Origin: Tubulanus polymorphus
Taxonomy: Eukaryota; Nemertea; Palaeonemertea; Tubulaniformes; Tubulanidae
Reading direction: 5' to 3'
Length of the DNA stretch: 64,000 nucleotides
Assembly: GCF_964204645.1 (NCBI RefSeq)
Contig: NC_134026.1
Span: 8,195,450-8,259,449, forward strand
The notes beneath the pieces are model-generated. The model saw only the letters and a program-made list of their open reading frames with translations, ran no database searches and was not told where the DNA came from. Position 1 is the stretch's first letter. Each line of letters starts with the position of its first letter. Positions 48,140-61,300 of this stretch are shown here, piece by piece. Position numbers and translations under genes: made by a program.

Positions 48140-49495
48140 GGTATATGTATTAGTATACATCACAAAAATACAGGAAAACAATACTATCCGTCGCGAAGAC
48201 GATCGAAATAAAAGTGCCACGATTAGAATTTAGAAAATTAAATCGTATCGTTACTTTAACGGAATGCTGCCTCGTTGTACTAGGGGGCAGCCGATAGTCG
48301 GTATCAATACACAAGTTATGCCTTCTTAAAACTAAACGCGGCCTTATAGTCTATTGTAGTAGGATGCCTACTATATACCTTGTTTTTCAATTACCCTGTG
48401 AACGATTTCTTATTCGAACGAACAGACGCTTCGTTTTTATAGATTTTATATAGAAGCGCAAAATCAACGCTCGTCTTAATCTTAATTATATACCCTGTCA
48501 TTCGTGATCATTTACGTTAGTGTATATTGAATAATGAATAACGTTTTACGATAATTTCTTTTTTTTTCTTTAAAAACTCAAAGAGTACCCTGATTACTCC
48601 AATAACCCTGTTCACGATCATACGATGAATTGCGAGAAAGGCTGAACACGAATGATACCTTGCTTCTCCTCGGATCGGCCGGGTCATTTTAGTAAACCGC
48701 AATGAAATTTGTTATCAGTTCATTTCTACAGCTGCTCGGTCTGTTATGGTTAGCCTGATTATGATTTAAAAAAATAATGCACAGAGTAGATAGGCGGCCG
48801 ACCGGGTCAACAGAAAGGAAAAACAAGGTATCAATTTTCTAGCCTAAAATCATACTTTAAATTAATTTTTTATGAGTACCCTGATTAATCCAATTAATGA
48901 ATGAATGATTACACCCTGTTCACGATTCACGATTCTTTCGAATCCCCCCACCCGCCCCTAATTTTTAACCGCTCGTTTTTTCATTCATCGCAGTATTCAA
49001 CTTCGCGATATTCGTTTTTGTTCTATCATAATTTTACTCTCAGCTTGACGAAAGCCGTAGCGATGAATGCAACGTGCACGATATTATGCTTGAGTACACC
49101 TCAAATCGTGACGAAACATAACGAACAGCATAGCTGCGACAACTTAAGAGGCCATCCATTAAGTATGCATCGAAATCTAAATTAAGACATTTTTGAAAAA
49201 TTCTGAGAGGCTTTTACGTCAATGTTTAAGCCTCAGGGGCCGGTTCCGTAGTCATGGCTTAGACTTAAGACCAGTCTAAGACCATCTTAGTTCTATGGAA
49301 AAACTAACAAATTAAAAATTAAACAATGATATTGTTATGACTGCACGATAAAACCGTTTTTGAAAATGGCCCATAGAATTGGATAGAAACGTCAAATTAT
49401 CATTCAGTTTTTTTTTCATTATCTTGTGGGATTTCACTTCAATTATATCAGATAGTCACTTGTCTACGGAAACCAAAACGATTTGACGAGTTGTG

Positions 49496-49592
49496 CTACA
49501 AATTCTCATCCTCCCCGGGCAAGGGTTTCGTGCTGTGACCGACTCAAGCGATGCCATCAGGTTCGAATCCCTGCCGGGTGGGAAGCGAATTC
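49496..49592 (+). mobile_element. tRNA-derived SINE, family A
   Basis: B box AGGTTCGAATCCCTGCCGG with the GCGATGCCATC block shared with 31148. It is inserted in the putative FGFRL1 3' UTR, antisense to it. A TTGTGGGATT block lies just upstream at about 49424. Confidence 0.6.
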
Positions 49593-50237
49593 TTTGTGTA
49601 CAGAAAATTTTTAGACTATGAATACTTAATGAATGGCCTCGTTCGATGTACATGAAATAAATATTCAACATTCAAGAGATTTAAGAAGAATCGATGTGAA
49701 TCCTAACAAAAAAAGAAACATGACCATATCATACGTATATAGTCAACATATTTGTTTTGATAGCTTGACATAAAAATTTCATTTTCACGATAACTTTCTC
49801 AAAATGACATTAATAATGATAGCAATGATAACAATAATAATAATTATTATTATTACTACCATCACTGCGCTAATATACAATATCATCAACAACATTTAAT
49901 ATGTAAATAATAATAATCTTTCGCACACGCATACGTATGGTAATTTACATTTTTAAAAAAGAAGAAAAAATAACATATTTCACGAGTCGACGACGACGAC
50001 GTTGCCTCAATATACAATGACTGTGTGAACGCCTTTTTTCTATTATTACCCTGTTGTCCAGTTGAGAACAATACTGTCTATACACCGATATAATAACATA
50101 TACGGACATAACCAAAAAGCACATGCCCACATTTCGTAATTGGTTCATTCCTTTTTTTTCGTTAAATAATGAAGCTCGAGAAGAGGTTTTTTGTTTGTAT
50201 GTTTGTGTATACAATATATCACATAATCGTCACGAAC

Positions 50238-50273
50238 AGAGAGAGAGAGAGAGAGAGATAGAGAGAGAGAGAG
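50238..50273. repeat. GA microsatellite
   Basis: GA units with one TA interruption, about 60 bp beyond the FGFRL1 stop codon. Confidence 0.9.
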
Positions 50274-50330
50274 TCAGTGAGAGAGATAAACGACAAAAAA
50301 CATCGGTGACTAATAGCGGTCGTTACGGAA

Positions 50331-53300
50331 CTAGCATTCACCGTACATAGTGTGTTGAGGCGTTTGCATGTACATTCTCTGCATGTTCGACGAATTGTTG
50401 AAGTCCGACTGCGAATGCATGTCCGAATTGTAGTTTTTTAACATTCGTTCGGTGGTCGGCGCAGTGCCCGCGCCCGCGGCCGTGCCCGGCGCGTAGCGTT
50501 TCGCCGGCGTTTTCTGAGGTTTCCTCGTGCATTTTTGGCGCACAACGATTACGATGATTATTATTATAATGAGTAACGCGATCGGAATGCCAATGATTAA
50601 CGAATAGTTTGATATATCGTCCAACGGCGTCGAATTGTGAACCTTTTTCGTATGGCGGTCTAATGGCTTCGCGTTCGGATCTGAAAAAAACCGAAAAAAT
50701 TAGAAAAATAATGACGGTACTTCCAAGAATCACCGGCAAATACATGGGGTCAGTTGCTCTAAGGTTGGATAACCAGCGGATAACACAGTTACAATGCAAT
50801 TTCAATTATCACTATGTCAACTATCCGCTGGTTAACTCTAAACAATTTTTCAGCAACCGACCCCTGCATTTCATTTCCTTTAAAATGGTGTACAGATTAG
50901 GTTTATCAAACAAGATACTGCATAGCTAATTTAGATTCAATGAAAACATATGTTTCAAAAAAGCGTGAACATTATCCAAACAATAAGGATCTCGAGGGAT
51001 CGCCACAAAATGGCGCCTAGAAACTGGAAGCTTCTTTATTATCTCTGAGTTTCATTTATCTGGTATTATTCTGATCGTTAAACTATGATGAAACCGGCGA
51101 TATTTAGATAGTCCATTGGCAACGAAATGATTGACGGAAAAATCTGAATTAAATGTCGAACACATTACGGTTGAGTGGGGATGTGCTATTTCGATCGGGA
51201 AAGTGAAACTTGACTATAGGAAAGTCCTTGATCAAGATACGTTACGCACCGCATTAACGGGCGATTCTGTAAACAACATTATTGAACGTTAATGCACCCG
51301 TAACTAGATACGACGAATACTCTTAACGGCGTATATTTACCTGGCGTTACCACTAAATATGCTTCTTTGTAGTTATATCCGCGGTTATTAGCACCAAGAC
51401 ACACGTACATGCCGGCATCTTCCGCTCGTGCGTTGTGAATTGTCAGTTTATTTAAATAGGAGCCATCTTTGCGGAACCAGACCTCTCCCTTTTTCAGCAC
51501 GTGTAAAACCATGCCGTTCACTTCGATAGTTTGATTCGGCTGCGTGACGGGCATTTTACTGTCTAACTTTTTCAACCACTGAAACGGTTAGAGTATAGGA
51601 TGATGAATGATACAATCTATATAGGAGCCAGTTGCTCAAAAGTTAGCTTAAGATAACCGGTGGATAAATATCATAGTTAAAAGAACTTTTAATTGTCACT
51701 ATGTCAACTATCCACTGGTTAACTCTAAGCAACTTTTGACCAACTGGCCCCTGGTTGTACAGACAAACTATCAGAGGCTTCAGTTGAGATCTTTTTATAC
51801 CCAAAATATCATAAACTGACATGCAACCAGACCCACGACTAAAACAGAACCATAGTACAGTGGAACAAGTACCAGGTACTCCTCTCTATCAAAGGGGATT
51901 AAAAAAGCATCAAATTATTAAAATGGACTTTTTGAAGCCACTTTCCAAGACATAAGTTCTATCAGTTCCCAGTTTTCTCAACACCCAAATCCCGAATTCC
52001 AAGTGTAGAGTGCTATCTCAGCTTCTCGTTGAAGATTCAACCTTTTTAACATTTTCCGTTATAATCGAATCGTAGGAACTTTGTCCAACAAATGTATTAT
52101 TGTATAATAACATTCAGATTCACTTAATACACAAAACAAACAACACTTACCGTTATATGAGGAGCCACCTCGCTGCGAACCTTACATTGGAAGGAAGCCG
52201 TGTGACCGAACTGAACAGTAGTGTTCACGGGATGTGGTGGAATTAACTCCGGTTTCAACATTAGTTCGCGTTCTGTAAATATCATAAACATCGCATGTTA
52301 TATCGTATAAATATCTTAAGTGTATGTGCCAGTTTTTCTTAAATGTTACAAGAAGACCGAATAGCCGAAAACTAATGAAAATCACTACGACCTCATGGTA
52401 CAGAATTTCATATGAAAATCCTCTCTCGAGACCTCGGAGAATTATCGGAGCATTATCAAATCCGATAGTTAATCTTAGGTCCGTATAGTTTTTGATGGAC
52501 AAAAAACTAAAGCGATCACGGTCTTTTGAGCAACACAGGATCTCGAGAGAGTATAGGCTATATACACTTTATAACGCGTGTTGAAAAAAATAGCAATATA
52601 ATTCTGCAATACAAAATTACGAAATCTGCTAATTTCAAATTTTCATTAGAAACTACGTTTCAACTAGTCACTTCCGGCCACCATTCCATTTGACGATGGC
52701 TGGAAGTGACCAGTCGAAATGTCGTGGCTACTGGAAAATCGAAAATTCGAAATAAGCAGATTTCGAACTATTTCGTTTTATTAATCAAAGATTGACAAGG
52801 TTGAATAATAGTAAATAAGAATTTGAATGATCCGGTATCTGCAGCAAAATTTACAAAATCTCTGACGTTGCCCACACTCTCGACTTGAATGTCTCTTCGC
52901 TTCTTACGCGAGAACGGACATAATGGAGACGAGAATATTTTGAAATATCAAAGGTGATGCAACGCTCCAGAGGATGATGTCATCTTTTCCTCTGGCAGTC
53001 GTTGTTTCGTTCTCATCAATTTTCATTAATGTATTTTTATATGCTGATGTGTTTAATGCTCCCCGCGGTGGTAATTTATCCTAAATTATGCAAACACGAA
53101 TATGCTTATCGTTCCCATGGGCTGAATGAGCGATATTGTATTGCGTAATAGATCGTCGGAAAAAAATATCCTCGCTTATTAATCGTGAATTAAAATTCTT
53201 CCTCTTAGGCGGAAAAAAAATAGAATTCACCGCGAAATATATTCTACAAATCAATGAAGACTATTTGTTTTGTAAACTCGCAGAAAACGAAAATATTGTT

Positions 53301-55376
53301 CTTCATAGATAAGCTTATTCAAAAGTTTTTTATTCATTTATTTTATCAAATTGACATTGAAACTTTCGGACAGCAAGCTTTTTCGCGTCTAGCGCCAAGA
53401 CTTTGTGGAATAAATCAAATCTTTCCGATTTATGTCATCTCAATCTGGATCAGTTATAAAGACATCTCAAAACCACTTTGTTCTGTGACTATTACGATAA
53501 GATTTACCCACAGGGGCGCATATTGCTCTGTACTATAGGATCCTTGCGCGATATAAGAACAATTTATCATTCATTATTTCTATCAAATTTAACACAAGCC
53601 TGTGGCACGTAATTCCCGAATCTTACCTATTATTTTAAGCTCAAATGTGTAATTTACATATCCGACGCGGTTTTCGGCTCTGCACATATATTTGCCACTG
53701 TCCTCTTTATGCAAATTGGCCAACTCGAGCGTCCACTGGGACTTCTTGATTCCTTGCGTTTCTCTCCATTCTCCGTCGACCTGTTTGAACCAGGTTATTG
53801 TCGGCCGCGGTTTACCTTTCGCTTTGCATTTCAGCCGGATGTCGTTGCCGACTGGCCGTAGTATCGGCTCCCTCCGTAGCTTCTCCGGGTGTACGAACAA
53901 GGGCGCAACTAGATTTCGAGAAGAAATGGCCAATTAGAAAAATAAAAAGGCTTTTACACCACCCTCGATGACACCGAAATAGGTGCTGCCAATATTCGCA
54001 ATCGATTTAGGCACTACGATAGATAAATCAATCATAAACAGAATTGCGAAATCGACAAAACTGTCCAATACGTTCTATCATCAATTTCACAATGTAAACT
54101 AATGGAGTAGGTTTTTTTCCGCTTCTGTATATAAACCAAATTCAGCCATTTTGATGAAATCTTGAATTTCGCTGTTTTGCAATTGAATGATTCTAAGGAG
54201 GATAAACCGATCAAAGTGAAAATATTTCCGACATTTTTGAATCCACTGTTACGAAGATATAAAGAAAGAATTCATTTCATTAGGACATGAATATCTTATG
54301 AAAATAAAGAGATCAAACTGAAAAGTATGTTTTTGCAATTTTTGAATCCATGTGTACACATATAAAGAAAAGATCGATTCAGTTTGCACCTGAATGCAAG
54401 CCACAAACCACGGAAATTGTAGTCCAGTTTTTTATTGCTTTCTTTAGATTTTGTTAATAACAGATTAAATTCTATATCGAATTACGTTCCGTACGGCAGG
54501 GTCAATTTCCAAGGCAGATTCTCTCCGGGATCTCTCAACACGATCGAGATTACAACCGAAGGATCGGATCTCGATCGGAGGAAAGCAACCAGAAATCCCG
54601 GAGAGAAAAATCGTTTGTCAGCAATAAGAGTATCGGCTGATTTCGCGGAAGCTACACCGTTCGAAACTAGCAGCAAATTTGAAATCAATATGGCTGTTGA
54701 TGATTGGTTAGCGATGAAATATAGCTGATTGCCAATTTCGAGTTGCTACACGGAATTCACACCCGACGCATTCGTTCACCGGGGAACGCAGATACGGAAG
54801 GCTCCGAAGAGACCCGTGATTTGGAATTGAATTTCCTCCGCGCATTGATAGCGTATATAACTCGAGTTAACGCGGGCGAAAATTTGTTACTAGCTTTATG
54901 GTCGGGCTACACAGTGCGCAGAATTTATCAACTCGAAATTGAGCGGAATGAACTGAATACGAGGAATACCCTCGGTACAGGGAGCGAAATGATTATACAT
55001 AAACGTTCGAATCTCCTACCGAAAAAGACACGATTGAATGGGTACCCGCAAAACCAGCTATCCCACCAGATGGCGTGACGAGCAGTAGGTCGTCGGTTGT
55101 CAAAAGTGAACTGGATTTTTAGACTCCCCAATAGGTATATCATCACAGCACCCAGAGAAAAGTTCATTTCGATTTAATTGAAATGTAGAAGAAAACGAAG
55201 GCGGACGACCAACTTGCTACTAGCGAACCTGGCGGATCCTCGCCTGCCATGCGTGGAATCCTCGATTGACACAGCAGCACCCCTGCGGGTACCTCATTGA
55301 CTTGAGATGATGAATATCGATATGAATTTACACTTACTTCCCGGTGAATTTGAAAAGTTCGCCGTGGTATTTCCAT
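50331..55376 (-). CDS. FGFRL1: Fibroblast growth factor receptor-like 1, 3' part
   Basis: Kinase-less FGF receptor relative that binds FGF/heparan sulfate at the cell surface and acts in cell adhesion and signalling. Exons on the minus strand, all in phase: 55338-55376 (39-bp linker), 53627-53908 (Ig2), 52151-52272 and 51341-51578 (Ig3), 50331-50680 (transmembrane and tail). Ig2 has [16 protein letters not shown] and [12 protein letters not shown]. Ig3 has [29 protein letters not shown], and the family-specific KDGSYLNKL and [14 protein letters not shown]. The TM helix is [20 protein letters not shown], followed by a tail of about 70 residues without kinase motifs, ending MYGEC. The human tail is His-rich near its end; this one is Met/Gln/Asn-rich. 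Incoming phase 1 shows that upstream exons exist. Signal peptide and Ig1 were not found up to 64,000. Confidence 0.95.
50745..50864. mobile_element. Hairpin MITE of the GGGGCCAGTTGC group
   Basis: The ends TGGGGTCAGTTGCTC and GCAACCGACCCC are inverse. GGATAACCAGCGGATA pairs with TATCCGCTGGTTAAC. It starts 65 bp upstream of the FGFRL1 last-exon acceptor, within the intron. Confidence 0.75.
50866..51040. mobile_element. Solo arm of the long-inverted-repeat element
   Basis: Matches the right arm of 9866-11631 from TGCATTTCATTTCCTTTAAAATGG to ACTGGAAGCTTCTTTATT, about 175 bp, directly abutting the preceding MITE. Confidence 0.75.
51624..51752. mobile_element. Hairpin MITE of the GGGGCCAGTTGC group
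   Basis: Ends GGAGCCAGTTGCTCAAAAG and CTTTTGACCAACTGGCCCC-type inverse. The interior matches 50745-50864 (CACTATGTCAACTATCC). It lies in the intron that splits the Ig3 domain. Confidence 0.75.
52620..52766. mobile_element. Hairpin MITE in FGFRL1 intron
   Basis: CGAAATCTGC pairs with GCAGATTTCG at the ends. The inner stem AGTCACTTCCGGCCA pairs with TGGCTGGAAGTGACC. Confidence 0.7.
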
Positions 55377-58300
55377 CTGCAAAATAGAAAGACGAAAATT
55401 TAAAAAAAAAACGATGATATATTATTTCAGACGTGATATAGAATCTATTACGGGTAAGGGTTATACATGGTCGGATGTGACATTTTTGACAAGGCGAGCA
55501 TTTTGTTCGGCTTATCGTTGGGAAATGGAAGAGGATTTCTGATGTCCCTGAGGCAGTAATTAATTGACTTCATACGACAAGTGTGAGTGAAACAAATTGC
55601 TTTCTGATCAATTTCTGCCCAGTCGCAGTTGCTTATATACGGGTGGTATTTAAATGAGATCGGACGACGAGAAAGTAACGCTCTGACCGGTTTGTTGCAG
55701 CCGATTATCTGACCGCGGAGCAACAGTCAATTGTGCGCGCGCGATGGCCGTTCGGACCACGTAATTTCGAGTGACGTCTAGCAAGGAAGGATTACTAATA
55801 TCGCAGTTGATTTGAAGGCGCCGACTTTCGATACGAACTGGCGTGCCGAGTAATTCCGAACACGGCGTTTTGTGCGCATAACCTGAAATGTGTCGTTCCA
55901 AATCTCTTACTATTTCGATCATTTCTTTTCCGGTCGAAAAGACCTCATCATCCCGAAATATCATCATTTGCTCCACTAACCTACATTATCATTATTGTAT
56001 AAGAGAACCTTGTGGCCTTCTCTTCGTTATGTCATTATCGTCAAACTATTTGGTTTCCAGCATTTCAGATGATTCAGGTTTCATCATCTAGACGTGCCTT
56101 ATCGTTTTCTGAGAATCTGAAAGCGACCTCCGAAGCATTTTCAAAAACTTAAACCGACACCAAACCAAACCTACATTTCTATTTTTCTGTAAATCCGAAA
56201 CAAAATGGCGGCCTTTACGTAGTAAAGCGGCCTCCGAAGCATTTTCGAAAACCTTAAACAAGAAACCAAAGCTATATTTCTCTTTTTCTGTGAATTCGTA
56301 ACAAAACGGTATTTTTCATACTTATTCAGGAATCAGTGATCAAAGTAGAATTTTCTGATAATTCTGATAATTCGTATCACGGTATTTCTCGACGATAAGC
56401 AGGCCTCGGCAACCTTCGTTGCAGAAATTTTTCCAGTTTTTTTTCTCTCCCCGCGGACGATTTCAGTCGCATATGGCGCGGCATTAAAAATACTAACTCT
56501 CCCGACTAAAATTGTTACCAGACGAAAACATGAAACGATTTTCAGGACTTATATCAGTGCTGTTGAAAATCAACGTGTCAGTAGACTTCTGTGTTAATTC
56601 ATTCGGAGCTCTCTGTCAATCACAATCGGATGTATACACGTAACCCTGACTTTTTTTCGTGAGTCATTCCATGACCGAACGCTCTCGTATCCCACAGGAA
56701 AACTTGGGCAAATAACATGCATGAATTGTGCAGCGTTTGAGCTGTCATTGTGCGCGCGCGTGTGTGCGTTTATTGTGAATCATCTAATTAGAATATTTGC
56801 ATAAACATATCATATTATTATATCCCTCGATTACAGCCGACATGATTCTTTTCGCCGACCCCGAAAACCACTTTCCGCAGCGAAAGAGACGAACAATTCA
56901 AACAAAATATCTTATGTTTTATGTTTTTTCTTTTAAGCGCGGAATTTCTTCAATATGCTCGATCGGCCGGTCGGTCGATCGTTCATACCTCTTTTTGAGA
57001 TTTAGGATTGAGTCTATTAGAGTTTGAATTCTTAGAATAAAACTACAATATTCGATTCAGATGAGATCCGGATAAGAATATATACCCTACTGATTTCTCT
57101 TCGAACTGAATAAAACATTATTATCATTATCATAAAGTATATATATCTAATATCAAAATTCCTTAAGACTGTCTTTATGCCTTTTGCTAATATTCAAGCC
57201 AAGAAATATCAATATTCTGACGAAATACATAGTTATAAGGGTTTATTGAGAAGATAGTAGACCCTTAGCGACCAATGATTGAGAGTGTGGCAGGTAGCGA
57301 TTGATATTCGAAAATACTTTCGAATGCAAATATTGCGTTCATCATTACATCGAAATTATGTGCGAACTTTTATGACATAGCACGCTAAACAATACACAAG
57401 CACTATCATAATATTATATAAGCAAATATGCGTTATGTAATACAACCTTTACTGGTGGCGCACTGAGCAAATTTTTGTTCGGATTTTCCATAACAACAAT
57501 TATATCAAATATTGTTACGCAATGCGGCCGGGATGGAAAGGTATGGTTGTATTATATTTGTATTTATCCGGTCGAAGATCTAACAATATATATGAATATC
57601 ATTTCGTATATCGGTGCCATGATGCTCTCCGATTATTTACTTGTATTTGACAGACGTTATGTTTGTCTAATACATTAAATATTGATCGTTAGGTAAATAC
57701 GACGGAAATTTCTGCGAAAATCTACGCCAGCCATAGGCTATACCGCACGAAGACTAGATCCGTATACCCACGGACGAACGAGGCATTCGTCAGCCCGAGG
57801 GAATTTTGTCTTTACCGGAAATCATTTTGAGACAAACAAGTGCCTGATTTATCGCGAGACCGATCTAATATATTCAAAATATTCATCAAATATACAAAAA
57901 GCCCATCGGAATAAGATGGCGTAATTAAATTTTTCCTGATTTTTCAACGCGACCGCCGCGAATCGACCGAGTATCGATATTTCCTTCGGCGTTTCAGCGA
58001 GAGATGGAAAAATAGCTCTATCCAAGAATTGTTTCGAATTTAAAACTGTCGCGCGGTACAAAAACAGCCTCGGCACTCGTATTGAAGCTGACACATGTTA
58101 GTTAAACGAAGTTAGACTCATGAATACTGGTTGTTTTTAATGACCGCGTCGGGCGTTCTTCCTCCGCGCTGCGCAGCTTGACAGCTCCAATTCTAATGCG
58201 AGTCTAAAATCGTTAAAATTCTGTTCACGCCGGAATATTTTTCCCGGCAACGACGCGTAATGAAATTACCGAAGACTGGCTTTCAGAGATTACCTTGTTT

Positions 58301-61300
58301 CAATCTCTGGGCGGCGTATATAAGCGTATAGATCAATCGCTACCTCGGCGACTTGAAATTGAGTTCAGACGTTCTGACACGGGATCGACGCTGATTCATT
58401 CAAATTCGAAGTCCCCGCGAACGCGGCCGGTCATAACATTATGCGACATTTATTTAAAACGAACGACGCGGACGCCGCTCTAAATAAACCTAAAATAAAG
58501 GGATCCCGGTTGCTTCGTTATTTCCCGAGGGAGACGGCATAGCATATAGCAATCACGCCACAGTCAGTTGAGGTCTTCATGTAAAGGCTTTCTGGTTGAC
58601 TGACGACGTCAAAGTGATTAGAAGCGTTCGTCGATCATTGATTGGGTTTTTTTTCATAATCATGATAACATTTGAATAATTGGTTTACGGCAAAAATGCT
58701 TGTCACAGTGATAGGAAGCATAAATGGATTGCCCGTAAGGCATTCAGATCGAGTGAACCTCCGAGAGACTCTGAACTATGATTGAAAGCCACGGATATTT
58801 TGCTGATCGTGATTTCCAACGGTCGAAAATACGACTGCTGTTACTCGAACTTGTTACAGCCGCTGATGATGAACAACTTGAATCGAAAGCGTCTCTTGAA
58901 AAGTATGAGCAGCAATCACGCAATGGTTTTTGGCCCGTGCCAAAAGGAGCAATCGTTCACAAAGGTGCTAAATGGATCCGTGCCTGTCTAGCCCGAACAG
59001 AAAACGTCGTACCAGGCCCGGGCCAAATTACTCTGTATGAATTGCTACTCGTTCCGGAAGTGTCTCATTTTGTAAAAATATGGTGAACCCGCTCTCTGAT
59101 AAGGCGCAGGCCAAATTTTACTCGGGCCTGATCCGGGCCAAATTGTCTTCGAGTGATCGCGGCTATAGTGTTGCATAAGTATGATCTTGTAGTTTAGCAT
59201 AGAATGTACAAACTACATTATACGTCCGTGATCTCAGCAACACCGCAATATGTAACGGATTCTAAGCTCGTTATAAGAAATGTTTTGAGAAGAAAATTTG
59301 TAATTCACAAACAAATATATCAATGAATTGGTGCTTTCATTTACGCAAAAGAAATCTCGCTTCAAATCACCACCTTCATAAAGCATTATGTATCGAGTTC
59401 ATGCATTAAGGAGAGCTATTTTTCCTCTTCGGAAATGTTGTTGTTTCGGCCTCCAAAGCGTAAAGACGTATATGATTGCTTTTCGCTTTTTGCAACAGTA
59501 GTTCTCTGTGTGCGCTATTCTCCCATTACTAACTAGTTCGAAGCGGCAAATTATAATAAGGGGTATCCGCATAGCGCGGCGAATAAGCCGAATGAAATGC
59601 CAGCGTCGAGCAAGCTGCGTCGGCAACTGGGCCTCTGACCCCAACCATCACGAGAACTCGACGGTTAACTGTGTTTCAACAAACAAGAACATCGACTCCG
59701 GTGGGCAGGGATTGTGTAACCGACCGTGCTTCGCAGACATAAGGGATATCCGATTTACTAGAGGATGTAATTTTTTATCGTACCCGTCCAATATGATACG
59801 GCCGCCGCCGAGATAAGCGAGCTTTTAACAGGTAAAACGGTAAATCGGATCCCGTCTTATCAACTTATTGTGTTTTCTGCTCGACGCCGACCGGCATTTC
59901 AATCACGAAACATTTCAAACATTTTCGAATGAACGGCGCTCGAGCAAGAGCTGATCGTAGATTCGAATATCAACAAAGCAAGTATATTTGAAACGGACAA
60001 CGCCGTAACATGGCTATAGTTCCTATAGCGAATGGCCTGTGTGATGATATGAATCAAGAAAATTTGCCGGACGAAAAATCTGCTCTTCGCCCTTCGACAG
60101 TATGGAACCGAAACATTGTGTGTCGTTTCAAAAATTCGCTGTTATGGGGGAATTTCAGATAATCGTTTCCAATAAACATGTGAAAAAACAGATCGCCGAA
60201 AGTCCCTGCCAAAATGAATCAAATTTTCAAGGACAAAAGGACGCTACAACGTACGTAAACATATTTCAGAACTTTTGTTAATTAGTACAATGTGTTTCAT
60301 TCAAAGTTTTCAGCTATGAAAACGTCACCTAAACACAAATACTTAAAGATATCGCCATACTTGAAATTCTGGTTCATTCATTCACCAGTGAAATATGAAC
60401 ACGCACGAAGTTTTATACATAAAAAGAACGTTGGTTCTATAGAAATTCGATGAGATAATTTATTCGTTGACGAGTGATTGACATTGCGGGGTGTTTGTCA
60501 AAACGTAAAATGAGCAAGATGAGAAAAAGAAAAGCCAACTATGTGAGTCACCTTTGTTGTTCTTGTAAAGACCGTGCCCTACCAACAGGATCGTCAAACA
60601 AAACCGTAATTATATCTAGCTGTATGATTGACAGCAGGTATATAGGAAGTAAACAATAATAGCCGAGTATGTATACATTCTTGCCGTGACAAACTTTGCC
60701 CCTGAGTTCATATACCGTCTTCCATTATTAGCCATTTCCCGAAGATATAGTGTACACTTGCACGCCACGATGTTTGGATTTCGACAAAAGCCTTTGTCGC
60801 GATATCAAACACATGGCATTCGACCGGGACTGGAGACATTATAGGCCATCTATAGTTTCAATTACAAGCTCTTTTTGAATTCAATGCTAAAATCGTTTGA
60901 TCGCCCCCGACTTATTCATGTTCTATTTTCGGCGTCCTGGACCGCTTGAATACGCCAACATCAACGGCATTACAAGGGATTCTGCTCTTTCACAATTGCT
61001 GCCAAACCTCCGGTCCTCGTTCCGTTGAACCGTCCAACAAATAGAATAGAAGCGTCTTCAAACCGGCAGCAGAAATCTGGGTTTGCCTGTAGGCAGTCTG
61101 TGCGCGCACCGGGGCACAAAATGGCAAAGCTTATTCATTTCTGTTTGGAGGAAGAAGAAAAAACAACCCGAAATAAAAGGTTTTTCATCCGCATCGACGC
61201 TCTAAAAAATGCCAAATTTCTATTGACGGAGTTGCCGGGCATCTTTGTAAAACTACCTGCTCGGGAGGCCTCTTAACATATCATAAATCATCAATATAAA

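Larger units (their letters stand above)
45463..50054 (-). promoter_or_regulatory. Cluster of 11 miR-10 seed-match sites
   Basis: Read on the minus strand, 8-mers ACAGGGTA lie at 46531-46538, 47758-47765, 48392-48399, 48491-48498 and 50047-50054. The 7mer-m8 sites ACAGGGT lie at 45463-45469, 46240-46246, 48605-48611 and 48913-48919. The 7mer-A1 sites CAGGGTA lie at 48586-48592 and 48877-48883. A 6-mer is at 46056-46061. The miR-10 seed is ACCCUGU after a leading U. The 47758 site extends to 12 complementary bases. The motif is rare elsewhere in the window. Confidence 0.7.
45425..50330 (-). other. Putative 4.9-kb FGFRL1 3' UTR
   Basis: The sequence from the FGFRL1 stop codon to the double AATAAA has no gene-like frame. 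Except for about 49.2-49.7 kb it carries few mobile elements, unlike the flanking DNA. Its unusual feature is the concentration of miR-10 seed complements, all on the transcript strand. A GA microsatellite (50238-50273) and TA repeat (48114-48139) are included. Transcription across the whole tract is inference; AATAAA signals also occur nearer the stop, so shorter isoforms are possible. Confidence 0.55.

Noticed and set aside
54435-55078. Two adjoining plus-strand frames of about 100 residues
   Set aside because: No similarity to known families, no splice context, and they lie in an FGFRL1 intron on the opposite strand.
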